From the NCBI RefSeq assembly GCF_950066645.1, contig NZ_CATMFB010000009.1, positions 1 to 64,000 of the forward strand: a stretch of 64,000 nucleotides of DNA. Direction: 5' to 3'. Positions 41,011 to 49,416 of this stretch are shown in pieces. Positions within the stretch are counted from its first letter, which is position 1, and every line of letters begins with the position of its first letter. The DNA is from an uncultured Thalassolituus sp. Lineage in GTDB: Bacteria > Pseudomonadota > Gammaproteobacteria > Pseudomonadales > Oceanobacteraceae. The notes beneath the pieces were generated by a model. It had not been told where the DNA came from and did not search any database. It worked only from the letters and a program-made list of their open reading frames with translations. Made by a program: the position numbers and the translations under genes.

Positions 41011-41026
41011 TTAAGAGTATTCACCC

Positions 41027-41551
41027 ATGCCATCCGACCTTTCTCATATCGCACGCTCCTGCTGGTGCCTGGCGCTCATTCAATGCTGCAAGCCTCATAT
41101 TGAACTGCAGAAAGCAGAAGATAATCATGATTTCACGCCCTGGGATAAACTGCTGACTAAACTCAACAGCTGGGTCTCCGGCGAGCTGAAATCCGCACAG
41201 AATCTGGAGCGCTTCTACCAGGAGTTCCTTACCTGGCAGGAAAACTACGAAGCGGCCGACTCACTGAACGGCCGCATCACTGACCTGTGCATTGCTGCCA
41301 CCAGTGCAGCCATGGATATGCTCAATGATCCCGAATGCGACGACCTGCCTCTTATCCGGGACACCATAGGAGACCTGTACAGTGAGCTGGACCAGCTCGG
41401 CGGCGATGCGGAGGGCCTTAGCAGCTATGCAGCGGATGTTTTCAGTGAATGGGAATCCACGCTGAGAGAAGTGGCGCAGCGGCCGGTGTCGCGCACAGCC
41501 CTGAGGCAGATTTCAGAGACCGAGGTCTCTCTTTTCGGCCTGTCATCGTAA
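41027..41551 (+). CDS. Conserved-looking helical protein of unknown function
   Basis: The 174-residue protein is almost entirely alpha-helical and acidic, with several Trp residues (WDKLLTKLNSW, FLTWQENYE, FSEWESTLRE). There is no signal peptide or membrane segment. An AAGAG ribosome binding site lies 9 bases before the ATG. I do not recognise the family. It stands between a PilZ-like gene and trhP, preceded by two tandem palindromes. Confidence 0.7.
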   Translation: MPSDLSHIARSCWCLALIQCCKPHIELQKAEDNHDFTPWDKLLTKLNSWVSGELKSAQNLERFYQEFLTWQENYEAADSLNGRITDLCIAATSAAMDMLNDPECDDLPLIRDTIGDLYSELDQLGGDAEGLSSYAADVFSEWESTLREVAQRPVSRTALRQISETEVSLFGLSS

Positions 41552-41640
41552 ACAAATAACACGCCTTAAGTGCCCCGGGATTCAGCCACGGGGCGCTCTG
41601 TGGTACCCTCCGCGCACTTTTCGTGAGGAGTCCTGTCGCT

Positions 41641-43032
41641 ATGTCGTCTGCTGGCAAATTCACCCCAGAGCTGCTGTCCCCTGCGGGTACCCTGAACAAT
41701 ATGAAATACGCGTTTGCCTACGGTGCCGACGCCGTGTATGCAGGACAGCCGCGTTACAGCCTTCGCGTACGCAACAACGATTTCAACATGGAAAATCTGG
41801 CTACAGGCATTGAGTACGCTCACAATCTGGGCAAGCAATTCTATGTGGCGAGCAACATCGCGCCACACAACTCGAAAATCGCGACCTATATGCGCGACAT
41901 CGAGCCCGTCATTGAGATGAAACCGGACGCCCTGATCATGTCTGATCCAGGCCTGATCATGATGGTCAAAGACAAATGGCCCGACCAGGTCATTCATCTC
42001 TCGGTCCAGGCCAACGTTGTCAACTACGCCAGTGTCGAGTTCTGGCGCCGTCAGGGCGTCAGCCGCATCATTCTCTCACGCGAACTTTCAATTGAAGAAA
42101 TCGCTGAAATCCGGGAAAAGTGCCCGGAAATGGAAATCGAAGTCTTCGTGCATGGCGCGCTGTGCATCGCCTATTCAGGACGTTGCCTGCTGTCAGGCTA
42201 TATGAATCATCGCGATCCGAACCAGGGCACCTGCACCAATGCCTGCCGATGGAAATACGACGCGCACGAAGCCGAAGAAACCGCCGGTGGCGATGTCATT
42301 CCGAAAGGCGTTAACGAATTTGACCCGACGCTCGGACGCGGCGCGACTTCCGACAAGATCTTCCTGCTACAGGAAGGTAACCGCCCTAACGAATACATGC
42401 CTGCGTTCGAAGACGAGCACGGCACCTACATCATGAACTCGAAGGATCTGAGAGCCATCCAGCACATCGAGAAGCTGGTTGAGTTGGGTGTACATTCGCT
42501 CAAAATCGAAGGCCGGACAAAATCGCACTACTACGTTGCTCGCACCGCGCAGGCTTACCGCAAAGCGATTGATGATGCCGTAGCAGGAAAAGGGTTCGAT
42601 AAAGGCCTGATGGACACACTGGAGAACATGTCGAACCGGGGTTACACCGAAGGCTTCTTCCGGCGCCATGTTCACGATGAATATCAGAACTATGAACGTG
42701 GTAATTCAGCGTCCGTACACCAGCAGTTTGTGGGTCAGATCACCCATGTGCGCGACGGTCGTCTGACCGTTGAAGTGAAAAACCGCTTTCAGAATGGCGA
42801 TACCGTTGAACTGATGACCACCGCAGGTAACGTCACCTACCAGCTCAACGACATCCGGGACACCGGCGGCAACCCACGCGATGACGCTCCCGGTTCCGGG
42901 TTTATTGTCACCATCCCCGCTGAGGGCCTCGATCACCTGCCTCTGGAACGGGCCATGCTGATCCGCAATTTACCGGATGCGCCAGACCAGAGCGCGGTAA
43001 TCGCTGCTGAACACGCGCAGGATAAAGCATGA
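41641..43032 (+). CDS. trhP: tRNA 5-hydroxyuridine modification protein TrhP (YegQ, peptidase U32 family)
   Basis: TrhP is needed for prephenate-dependent hydroxylation of U34 in several tRNAs. The 463-residue protein follows E. coli YegQ closely: FTPELLSPAGTLNNMKYAFA, ADAVYAGQPRYSLRVRNND, the Cys motif SGRCLLSGYMNHRDPNQGTCTNACRW split over two parts (near 185-210), and EDEHGTYIMNSKDLRAI. I chose ATG 41641 with GGAG upstream over an in-frame ATG 18 bases earlier. The next gene, rluA, overlaps it by 4 bases. Confidence 0.95.
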   Translation: MSSAGKFTPELLSPAGTLNNMKYAFAYGADAVYAGQPRYSLRVRNNDFNMENLATGIEYAHNLGKQFYVASNIAPHNSKIATYMRDIEPVIEMKPDALIMSDPGLIMMVKDKWPDQVIHLSVQANVVNYASVEFWRRQGVSRIILSRELSIEEIAEIREKCPEMEIEVFVHGALCIAYSGRCLLSGYMNHRDPNQGTCTNACRWKYDAHEAEETAGGDVIPKGVNEFDPTLGRGATSDKIFLLQEGNRPNEYMPAFEDEHGTYIMNSKDLRAIQHIEKLVELGVHSLKIEGRTKSHYYVARTAQAYRKAIDDAVAGKGFDKGLMDTLENMSNRGYTEGFFRRHVHDEYQNYERGNSASVHQQFVGQITHVRDGRLTVEVKNRFQNGDTVELMTTAGNVTYQLNDIRDTGGNPRDDAPGSGFIVTIPAEGLDHLPLERAMLIRNLPDAPDQSAVIAAEHAQDKA

Positions 43033-43697
43033 GCGACAACCGTCACAGCTCGCCACGCGATACAAGTCACATCAGCAATGAAGGCCTGATTCCGCCGCTC
43101 TACATTGACGACGACATCATCGTCGTCAATAAGCCTGCGGGCCTGCTGAGTGTACCGGGCCGCTATCTGAAGGACTCCTGTGTCGCCCGCCTGCAGGAAC
43201 GTTACGGCGAGATTCTGGTCATTCACCGGCTCGATCAGGACACCTCAGGCATTCTGGTGTTCGCCCGGGATAAGAAAGCGCTCAACACGGTACAGCGCCA
43301 GTTTGAAGCTCAGACCACCCGCAAGGTGTACGAAGCAGTAGTGATGGGCGAGATCAGCGCTAACGGTGGCTGCATCAATCTGCCGATCATCGTTGACTGG
43401 CCGAACCGCCCTCTGCAGATGATCAGCCATTGTGATGGACGCTATGCGCTGACGCGCTGGAAGAAGCTTTCCGTCGAGAATGGCAACACCCGCGTGGCGT
43501 TATTTCCGAAGACCGGGCGTTCGCACCAGTTACGCCTGCATATGCAGCAGATTGGCCATCCGATTGTGGGCGACACCCTGTACGCAGGGGACGCTGCTCA
43601 GTCGGAACCGCGCCTGTGCCTGCACGCAAAAGAACTGGAGTTTGACCACCCGACAACAGGGAAGCGCATGGAGTTCAGATTGGAGCCCGGCTTTTAA
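43029..43697 (+). CDS. rluA: Dual-specificity pseudouridine synthase RluA
   Basis: RluA isomerises U746 of 23S rRNA and U32 of tRNA. The 222-residue protein has VNKPAGLLSVPGR near 33-45, catalytic D69 in HRLDQDTSGI, PLIVDW-type IVDWPNRPLQ and TGRSHQLRLHM. Its last nine codons (MEFRLEPGF and stop, from 43668) are repeated 2.8 kb downstream beyond the helicase gene, so this C-terminus may have come with that segment. ATGA overlap with trhP indicates coupling. Confidence 0.95.
   Translation: MSDNRHSSPRDTSHISNEGLIPPLYIDDDIIVVNKPAGLLSVPGRYLKDSCVARLQERYGEILVIHRLDQDTSGILVFARDKKALNTVQRQFEAQTTRKVYEAVVMGEISANGGCINLPIIVDWPNRPLQMISHCDGRYALTRWKKLSVENGNTRVALFPKTGRSHQLRLHMQQIGHPIVGDTLYAGDAAQSEPRLCLHAKELEFDHPTTGKRMEFRLEPGF
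43667..43697 (+). repeat. Direct repeat, copy 1 (3' end of rluA)
   Basis: This 31-base segment encodes MEFRLEPGF and the TAA stop of rluA. It matches 46504-46534 at 26 of 31 positions. An octamer GACAACAG precedes both copies (43652-43659 and 46487-46494), with spacing that differs by two bases. Confidence 0.8.
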
Positions 43698-43710
43698 TCA
43701 AAACCAGCAA

Positions 43711-46389
43711 TCAAAGCCACTGATCCTCCCGGCGAACCTCCCGAGCAAATGCCGATGAAAATGCCTTGAGGCGCGACTTCGCCAGAATATTCCGCCCCTC
43801 TGCAGTTCGGGTATAGATCAACTCTGCCGGCCCGACATAGTGCACCCAATTTTTGAGAAATACCTCTGCACTGCCTTTATTCAGCGCCAGTTTAAGCGGC
43901 ACTGCATGATAATCAGAACGGCCATGACTCCCCTTTCGCCTGATCAGATACCTTGGTGAATCAATCGGACTGACGACCTCAGCCAGAGCATCAGAAAACA
44001 TGGACGATTCGTAAAAGGTACCGCCCAACATCCCAACGAAGCAGGTGCCATCGGCGTGCTTTATCCGGTCTACGAACAGTTGTTTTCTTGGGGTTTCAAT
44101 GTACCCCACCTCACAGAGACTGGAAGCAGTCGCCTCACCAATCTGTTTCAGAGATCCCCCAACAGGAAGATGAAACAGCCCTATCCGAAGTAATTTCATC
44201 GTTTCAGGCAAACGCCACAGCAAAGTGACCAACACAGCCACTCCAAGCAAAAACAGCAAAACACCTACACTATGCACTCGCACAGATAGCACCCAACTCA
44301 CAGAAATCGCCAATGTGTGAGCCAACAGGAAAAGCAAAGAGCGAACGGTGTTTTTTACATGCAACCAGCGGATATCAGGTGCAAGGTCAGTCGCTACCAC
44401 TGGCCGCAATATTTCTTTTGTCCCTTTATTAAGGGCTCTTTTCCAACGTTCCCGCACACTGTCGATCTTTCGGAAGCGCTCATGCATCGTGTCATTGTTA
44501 TGCTTTACAGGATCAAACGGAGCTGTATGCCGCTGCCATAATTTTTTAAGTGGAAATGTCTCGATTCGCGTAAAATCACTGAAGATCTCATCCGCGCGCT
44601 CTGACAATCCGGCAAACAGATTAAATCGACGCATCAGCGAGAAATAATCAAAAAAAGCCAGCTCATCGTCAGTCTGATTCACCGCTACCACATGCCATAT
44701 CGAGCTGACTTTTTCAGGATTCTCCCGATCGATACGGATTGCCCGGCCACGCATCTGATTGGTGAGAACAAAAGAATTAATCCCTGTCGCAAGAATCAAT
44801 GAATTGACACAAGGCGCATCCCACCCCTCACCAAGCAAAGCACGAGTCCCAACAAGACACTGAATCAACCCCTGCTCCAATGCCTCAGTAACCACTTCGG
44901 TAATGCGATTCAGCTTGCCTGATATTTTCACATAACCAGGGAATGCCTCGGGCCGCTCCAGAAGCAGGTCATCTATCTTCCCTGCACTAGCCAGCTGGGT
45001 TATTACTGCGGCGTGAAGAAAACTAACCCGACCACTGATCAGGCCAACCTTCGCTGCAATGGGCGAACTGGCGATCAACGCCTCAAAGACCGGTAAAGCA
45101 CCAAGCCGTAGTTGCCCTAACTGCTTTCCTGAAACCATTTCATCATCGCGGATATAGTCGAGCATAATTACCTGACGCAGCCCGTCCTGACGCGCGAACC
45201 ATTCTTTACCATGAATATCGACACAAGCCCCGATTTTTGACGAACTCATCGACAGCGAGCGCTCGATAAAATGGGAACGATCAATGGTCACAGACCGACC
45301 GGCCATCAGGCCGACCGAGCGCAGATGCTTGCGCAGGCGGATCAGATATTCTGAATGTTCCGCGGCTTCGTATTTTATATCGTTGCTTGTAAGCAGCTCC
45401 TCAAGCAGCACCTGCCACCAGCGCCTGGTCAGCTCAGGAATATCGTCATTCGTCAGGTCAAACTGGGCGAGATCGTAAGACGTATCCAGCAAGGCTTTTT
45501 CGTTAAGAAACGACAGCAGTGCAATAAGACTCTCGGGGCGCTTTGAGATTCTTTGCAGCAAAGATGGATCAGTCAGCAGAGGATGCTCCCGCACAAGCAG
45601 GATAAAATCGTCGTCGTCAAATAACGTACGGCAGACAAGTGCAACGCCATCCATAAACTGAGAAATACGCTGTTGTTCGGTACGGTCGATATTGACCATC
45701 CAGACATAATCCTGATGAGGACATAGCGTTCCAGCCTTGACCAGCTCAGGAATAGAAATTTCTTCATCGATAGGGCCGCACAATTCGGTGTAGCGCTCCC
45801 AGGAGGCATCCAGAGAATCATAGGGAGGCGTAGCCGTAAGTGACACAAGAATGAGGTCCGGAACCGAGGCCGTAACGGCTTTCAGTGCTTTCCACCACTC
45901 GGCGGTTAGATGATGAGCCTCATCGAGGATGACGACTTTTATGCCGCCTTGAGCAATCACTTCCAGCAACGCCTCAGCATCGGGAATCGCCTTCTTACCG
46001 TCACCTTCAGATGGTTCGTCTTCTTCATCTGATTGTACCTGAGCGCCATTTTTCATGGCTTTCACGTGTACAGCCTGATAGGTCACAGACGTCAGCAAAG
46101 CAGGTCGGGATAGATGAGAACTTATCCAGGGAAGATCATACGGATCACCTTCCACCCCGAAATCTGTGAGACGCCGTATCCACTGATCCCTGATGATACG
46201 GGTGGGCGAGAGCACCAGAGTCGGGCGACGCAATTTCCGGAACACTTCCAGACCCAGGACGGTTTTACCGGCGCCCGGGGCGGCAACAATATGCAGCCGG
46301 TTATCATCCAGGTGATCATCAATTGCTTGCAGAACACGCTGCTGATAAGGACGCCACGAAAATCTGAACTGCATCGTATCGAAAACCAC
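43711..46389 (-). CDS. SF2 DEAD/DEAH-type helicase with two C-terminal membrane segments
   Basis: The 892-residue protein starts with RecA-like domain 1: RPYQQRVLQAI, Walker A APGAGKT (about 36-43), DEAH (156-159) and TATP (185-188). After a ~250-residue insert comes domain 2, with GTRALLGEGWDAP and motif VI QMRGRAIR (about 545-552). Two hydrophobic helices follow (about 684-703 and 708-727) and then a 160-residue tail of unknown fold. This resembles restriction- or defence-linked helicases, but no nuclease motif is seen. I prefer GTG 46389, five bases after AGGGAG; an ATG at 46374 is in frame. It is the only gene between the two rluA repeats. Confidence 0.88.
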   Translation of the reverse strand: MVFDTMQFRFSWRPYQQRVLQAIDDHLDDNRLHIVAAPGAGKTVLGLEVFRKLRRPTLVLSPTRIIRDQWIRRLTDFGVEGDPYDLPWISSHLSRPALLTSVTYQAVHVKAMKNGAQVQSDEEDEPSEGDGKKAIPDAEALLEVIAQGGIKVVILDEAHHLTAEWWKALKAVTASVPDLILVSLTATPPYDSLDASWERYTELCGPIDEEISIPELVKAGTLCPHQDYVWMVNIDRTEQQRISQFMDGVALVCRTLFDDDDFILLVREHPLLTDPSLLQRISKRPESLIALLSFLNEKALLDTSYDLAQFDLTNDDIPELTRRWWQVLLEELLTSNDIKYEAAEHSEYLIRLRKHLRSVGLMAGRSVTIDRSHFIERSLSMSSSKIGACVDIHGKEWFARQDGLRQVIMLDYIRDDEMVSGKQLGQLRLGALPVFEALIASSPIAAKVGLISGRVSFLHAAVITQLASAGKIDDLLLERPEAFPGYVKISGKLNRITEVVTEALEQGLIQCLVGTRALLGEGWDAPCVNSLILATGINSFVLTNQMRGRAIRIDRENPEKVSSIWHVVAVNQTDDELAFFDYFSLMRRFNLFAGLSERADEIFSDFTRIETFPLKKLWQRHTAPFDPVKHNNDTMHERFRKIDSVRERWKRALNKGTKEILRPVVATDLAPDIRWLHVKNTVRSLLFLLAHTLAISVSWVLSVRVHSVGVLLFLLGVAVLVTLLWRLPETMKLLRIGLFHLPVGGSLKQIGEATASSLCEVGYIETPRKQLFVDRIKHADGTCFVGMLGGTFYESSMFSDALAEVVSPIDSPRYLIRRKGSHGRSDYHAVPLKLALNKGSAEVFLKNWVHYVGPAELIYTRTAEGRNILAKSRLKAFSSAFAREVRREDQWL

Positions 46390-46472
46390 CACAACTCCCT
46401 TTTTGGTAAAACATTCGAGCCGGGAACTATAGCAAATACAAAAGATCGAGCCCGCCTACTTTGCGCGAATTA

Positions 46473-46499
46473 TTAGGCTGGACTAAGACAACAGCCTAA
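46473..46499. repeat. Inverted repeat TTAGGCT-N13-AGCCTAA beside the distal direct repeat
   Basis: This 7-base-pair dyad lies four bases from the distal rluA repeat and 13 bases past the stop of the minus-strand membrane gene. It could be a weak terminator for that operon or part of a recombination site. Confidence 0.4.
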
Positions 46500-46503
46500 A
46501 TCA

Positions 46504-46534
46504 CATGGAGTTTATGTTGGAGCCGGGGTTTTAA
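46504..46534 (+). repeat. Direct repeat, copy 2 (remnant RluA C-terminus)
   Basis: On the plus strand it reads MEFMLEPGF and TAA, in phase with the rluA end at 43668. The differences from copy 1 are two synonymous third positions in Pro and Gly codons, one in Phe, and an Arg-to-Met change of two bases. On the minus strand it also encodes the last residues (KTPAPT) of the adjacent membrane protein. Confidence 0.8.
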
Positions 46535-46979
46535 AGTCTGGAGATTTCGCGAGAGCCCAAGCGGAAACCTGCGTGTACCAGAGAGCGCTGAGAGCTATCC
46601 AAACGGGGCTCAGAAGTACCTCAGCAACACCCGCAAAATAGACAGTTGCACCTGCGATACCATCTGGATCATCAGCACTCAATGCAAAATAAAAAAGCAG
46701 ATGATAGGAAGTCATCGAAAGCAGCAGCGCAAGACCCCAGGGTTTAAGCCACTGTCGAAAACTACGATACGGCCTGACATCCATCCACCTCAGATAGCTC
46801 GCAATTGCGAGTAAAACTGAAGGTAGTATTAATACGGGCACGACAATTACAGAAAACGCAATGAAAGCGCCCGCAATCTCTTTAAGAAAATCCGAGAAAG
46901 CAAAGCACAGGCAAAGAACAAGCAAGAAAATCCCACCCGGCACACACAACATACCAGCGACTTTACGTTGCACAATCAT
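46512..46979 (-). CDS. Membrane protein of unknown function (four helices)
   Basis: The 155-residue protein has four predicted membrane helices (about 8-28, 33-60, 80-100 and 110-140), with an Arg-rich cytoplasmic loop RWMDVRPYRSFRQW between the second and third. I do not recognise a family. Its start overlaps the end of the DUF1461 gene by 4 bases, and its last codons overlap the distal rluA repeat. Confidence 0.75.
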   Translation of the reverse strand: MIVQRKVAGMLCVPGGIFLLVLCLCFAFSDFLKEIAGAFIAFSVIVVPVLILPSVLLAIASYLRWMDVRPYRSFRQWLKPWGLALLLSMTSYHLLFYFALSADDPDGIAGATVYFAGVAEVLLSPVWIALSALWYTQVSAWALAKSPDFKTPAPT

Positions 46980-47689
46980 TGCGGTCGATTAACCAGACGA
47001 CCAATCAAGAGCAGGTATAAGCTGAAGAGTAAGATACCGACTACCCCAATCGTCGCCCCTATCCCACCAAACAGATCTGGCGCTTTCATCATGGTGCTCA
47101 TCAGAGACTCCTGATAGTAAAAGAACCACTGATGATCATCGGGAAAGATCCAGACATGCAGTTGATAGAAGACGGCAGTAGGGCCAGCGACCACCAGCAC
47201 CAACCCGAGCCCCCCTAACAGGCCTCCCAGAAGCAGACCCTGCTGCTTCCAGCGAATAGCTATCCGGCGCCGCGCCAGAACGAAAGAACCAACCGCGGCG
47301 ACAAGCAGGCTGATCGCGCCTGCAACGGACAGCACATCGATCAGGTTGGCGACATCCTGAAGATGAACAACTTCAGGCTCGCGTAGCAGTGGCTTTGTCC
47401 GGCCATACCGGTCAGTAAACTCCAGTTCGCGTAATCCTTGCCCCTGGCTGTGTACGGCATCAACAATTCCTCCAAACAGCGCCAGATGATCGTCACGCGT
47501 CAGATGGTTAAACCCACGGATATAACGATTTTTGGGGCCATAACGCTCAATATGCTGGTCAATTTCCATCTGGTCGTACCAGAAGCCATAACCATAATCG
47601 ACCGGTTTATGCAGCATCCAGCCAGTGGCCAGTGAGGCAAGAAGGCCTGCCAACAGGACAACGCCCCACATACCATCCGTTAACTTCAC
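46976..47689 (-). CDS. DUF1461-like membrane protein
   Basis: The 237-residue protein has an N-terminal membrane helix, a soluble loop of about 110 residues and three more helices. The loop motifs YIRGFNHLTRDDHLALF and EVVHLQDVANLIDVL, and the late HVWIFPDDHQWFF, resemble the DUF1461 family of integral membrane proteins, whose function is unknown. It overlaps its neighbours on both sides by 4 bases, so it belongs to one operon with the two hydrolases and the four-helix protein. Confidence 0.78.
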   Translation of the reverse strand: MKLTDGMWGVVLLAGLLASLATGWMLHKPVDYGYGFWYDQMEIDQHIERYGPKNRYIRGFNHLTRDDHLALFGGIVDAVHSQGQGLRELEFTDRYGRTKPLLREPEVVHLQDVANLIDVLSVAGAISLLVAAVGSFVLARRRIAIRWKQQGLLLGGLLGGLGLVLVVAGPTAVFYQLHVWIFPDDHQWFFYYQESLMSTMMKAPDLFGGIGATIGVVGILLFSLYLLLIGRLVNRPQ

Positions 47690-48531
47690 AGCGTCTCCTG
47701 AAACTCCTGAATCATACTGGCAAGTGGCCCAGCCACGTCATCCTCGGTGTGGAGATGATGATAACCTGCGAGGTCAACCGCCTTTGCCTGCTTAAGATAC
47801 GCCACGCGCTGCTCAAACAATCCGGTGGGTATCATGCCATTGATTGCCCGGATTGCCAGCACAGGGCACTCAACTGACCCCATAAGTCCTGCCACCTGTG
47901 ATTCAGTCAGCCGCAGCTTGGACGCAAGCTTCAGACGCGGATCTGTGCGCCAGACAAACCCATCTCCAGCCGGTTTGATGTTACGCAAAACCAGCGCTTC
48001 AAGCACAGCATCACCCACCCGGGGTGTTGCTTTCTTTCGTACAGCAACCGCGTCTTCAGTCGCTGCCATCCTTCTCGGTTCTTTCTCTTCATAACTGGCT
48101 TCAACCCCCTGCCGGAGCTGCTTCGCCATCATGTTTTCAGGCGTAATAATTGGCCCGGGGGAATCTATCAACACCAGAGAACGAACGAGTTCCGGAAACG
48201 CTGCCGCCAGACACAGCGCAGCGGAGCCGCCCATGGAATGCGCGATCAGGTGCACAGGGGCTGCGTAAGTTGAGAGGTGGCGACTCAGTTCGCCCGTATA
48301 ATTCCAGATCGCGTAATCCGCGCCCGCAGGTTTCCAGGGTGAGGCACCGTGCCCTGGCAGGTCCAGCGCGACAAAGGTATCCCAGCCGGGCTGCTGCGCA
48401 AGCAGACGGAAGCTGTCGCTGTTATCCAGCCAACCATGCAGGGCAACCACAGGAAGACTGTCCTCAGCAGAGTTAGCCCCCCACTTCTGCCCGGCAAGCC
48501 CCGAAGCCTCGCAATAGAAATCAGCGACCAT
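47686..48531 (-). CDS. Alpha/beta hydrolase
   Basis: The 281-residue protein has the alpha/beta hydrolase fold: LPVVALHGWLDNSDSF (oxyanion strand HGWLDN), FVALDLPGHGASPW, nucleophile serine in IAHSMGGSAAL, a later acid region and catalytic His in YHHLHTEDDVAG. There is no signal peptide. It probably is an esterase or related enzyme; the substrate is unknown. It overlaps the preceding hydrolase gene by 11 bases and the DUF1461 gene by 4. Confidence 0.88.
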   Translation of the reverse strand: MVADFYCEASGLAGQKWGANSAEDSLPVVALHGWLDNSDSFRLLAQQPGWDTFVALDLPGHGASPWKPAGADYAIWNYTGELSRHLSTYAAPVHLIAHSMGGSAALCLAAAFPELVRSLVLIDSPGPIITPENMMAKQLRQGVEASYEEKEPRRMAATEDAVAVRKKATPRVGDAVLEALVLRNIKPAGDGFVWRTDPRLKLASKLRLTESQVAGLMGSVECPVLAIRAINGMIPTGLFEQRVAYLKQAKAVDLAGYHHLHTEDDVAGPLASMIQEFQETL

Positions 48532-49312
48532 GAATCAGCTCGCCGACGACCTGATGAATAAGATCTGCCGTCTCGTCCGGGCGCTCGAGTGGGTACATAT
48601 GACCTCCTTCGGTCCATTTCAGTTTCATTCCAAGACGACTTTTCATGTAAGCACCGTTGAGGCGCTTAAAATACTCGCTGCTACGACCACCAATGACCGC
48701 ACCAGAAACCTTCAGGCGCCCCAGGGTGTGAATATTGTGTGGAATGGTACGCCAGATATTAGCTTCAAGCATCGGCACATAGCGGAGAATCAGGCGCCCG
48801 CCCTCTTCATCCGTACCGCTGGTGATGTAGTCATCCAGACAACGCGGATCAAAATCGCGCATCAGTGACTTGCCACGGAAGTAATCACGCGCCTCATCGA
48901 GGTTTTGCCACTCTGTCTGACGTTCCTCGATCCGGCGGATAGGAAAAACCCGCTCATTCAGACCGGTAAATTTCATAAAGCGCATACCGTGCGCCTGCAC
49001 CGGGGTCATGACCGGCGAATCCAGCATCACAACGGCCTTAACCAGATCCGGGCGTCTCAGGGCCGTCAGCAGACTCAGAACCCCGCCCAGTGAGTGGCCG
49101 ACGGCAATCACTGGCTGGTGAAAACTGGTTTCGAAATGATGAATCATCTCATCTACCAGAAACCCCCAGTTGTCCGTCACAGGAAAGCGAGGGTTGTGTG
49201 CAACCCTGTCGATGGCGTGAACCTGATAATGCTCACTCAGACGATCGGTCAACACGCGATAGGTGCCACCGGTAAAGCCATTGGCATGGGCAAAATGCAG
49301 AATGTCTTTCAT
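48521..49312 (-). CDS. Alpha/beta hydrolase
   Basis: The 263-residue protein starts MKDILHFAHANGFTGGTYRVL and has nucleophile serine in AVGHSLGGVLSLL and a late His in TEGGHMYPLERPDETA. I chose ATG 49312; an in-frame start six codons upstream is less likely. It is the first gene of a tight run with another hydrolase and two membrane proteins. The two hydrolases differ enough that they are not a recent duplication. Confidence 0.88.
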   Translation of the reverse strand: MKDILHFAHANGFTGGTYRVLTDRLSEHYQVHAIDRVAHNPRFPVTDNWGFLVDEMIHHFETSFHQPVIAVGHSLGGVLSLLTALRRPDLVKAVVMLDSPVMTPVQAHGMRFMKFTGLNERVFPIRRIEERQTEWQNLDEARDYFRGKSLMRDFDPRCLDDYITSGTDEEGGRLILRYVPMLEANIWRTIPHNIHTLGRLKVSGAVIGGRSSEYFKRLNGAYMKSRLGMKLKWTEGGHMYPLERPDETADLIHQVVGELIHGR

Positions 49313-49416
49313 AAACCACTGAAAACACAAAAGAAAACACGGTACCCCCGAGTTTTAATCAACTCAAGGTAAAAAGTTTCCGATATCAGTGATGGGCTGT
49401 CAGATTATTTCCGGAC

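Larger units (their letters stand above)
43667..46534. mobile_element. Putative one-gene island integrated at the 3' end of rluA
   Basis: Two imperfect direct repeats of the last nine rluA codons flank a segment that holds only the helicase gene. No integrase, transposase or terminal inverted repeat is visible, so any recombinase would have acted in trans or been lost. The segment looks more AT-rich than its neighbours. The distal repeat overlaps the 3' end of the next convergent gene, which suggests rluA and that gene were once directly adjacent and overlapping. Confidence 0.6.

Noticed and set aside
43711-46389. Type III restriction enzyme subunit as the name of the helicase
   Set aside because: The helicase core is similar, but there is no visible endonuclease motif and no Mod gene nearby.
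47686-49312. Recent tandem duplication of the two hydrolases
   Set aside because: They share only the fold motifs around the nucleophile; the rest of the sequences differ.
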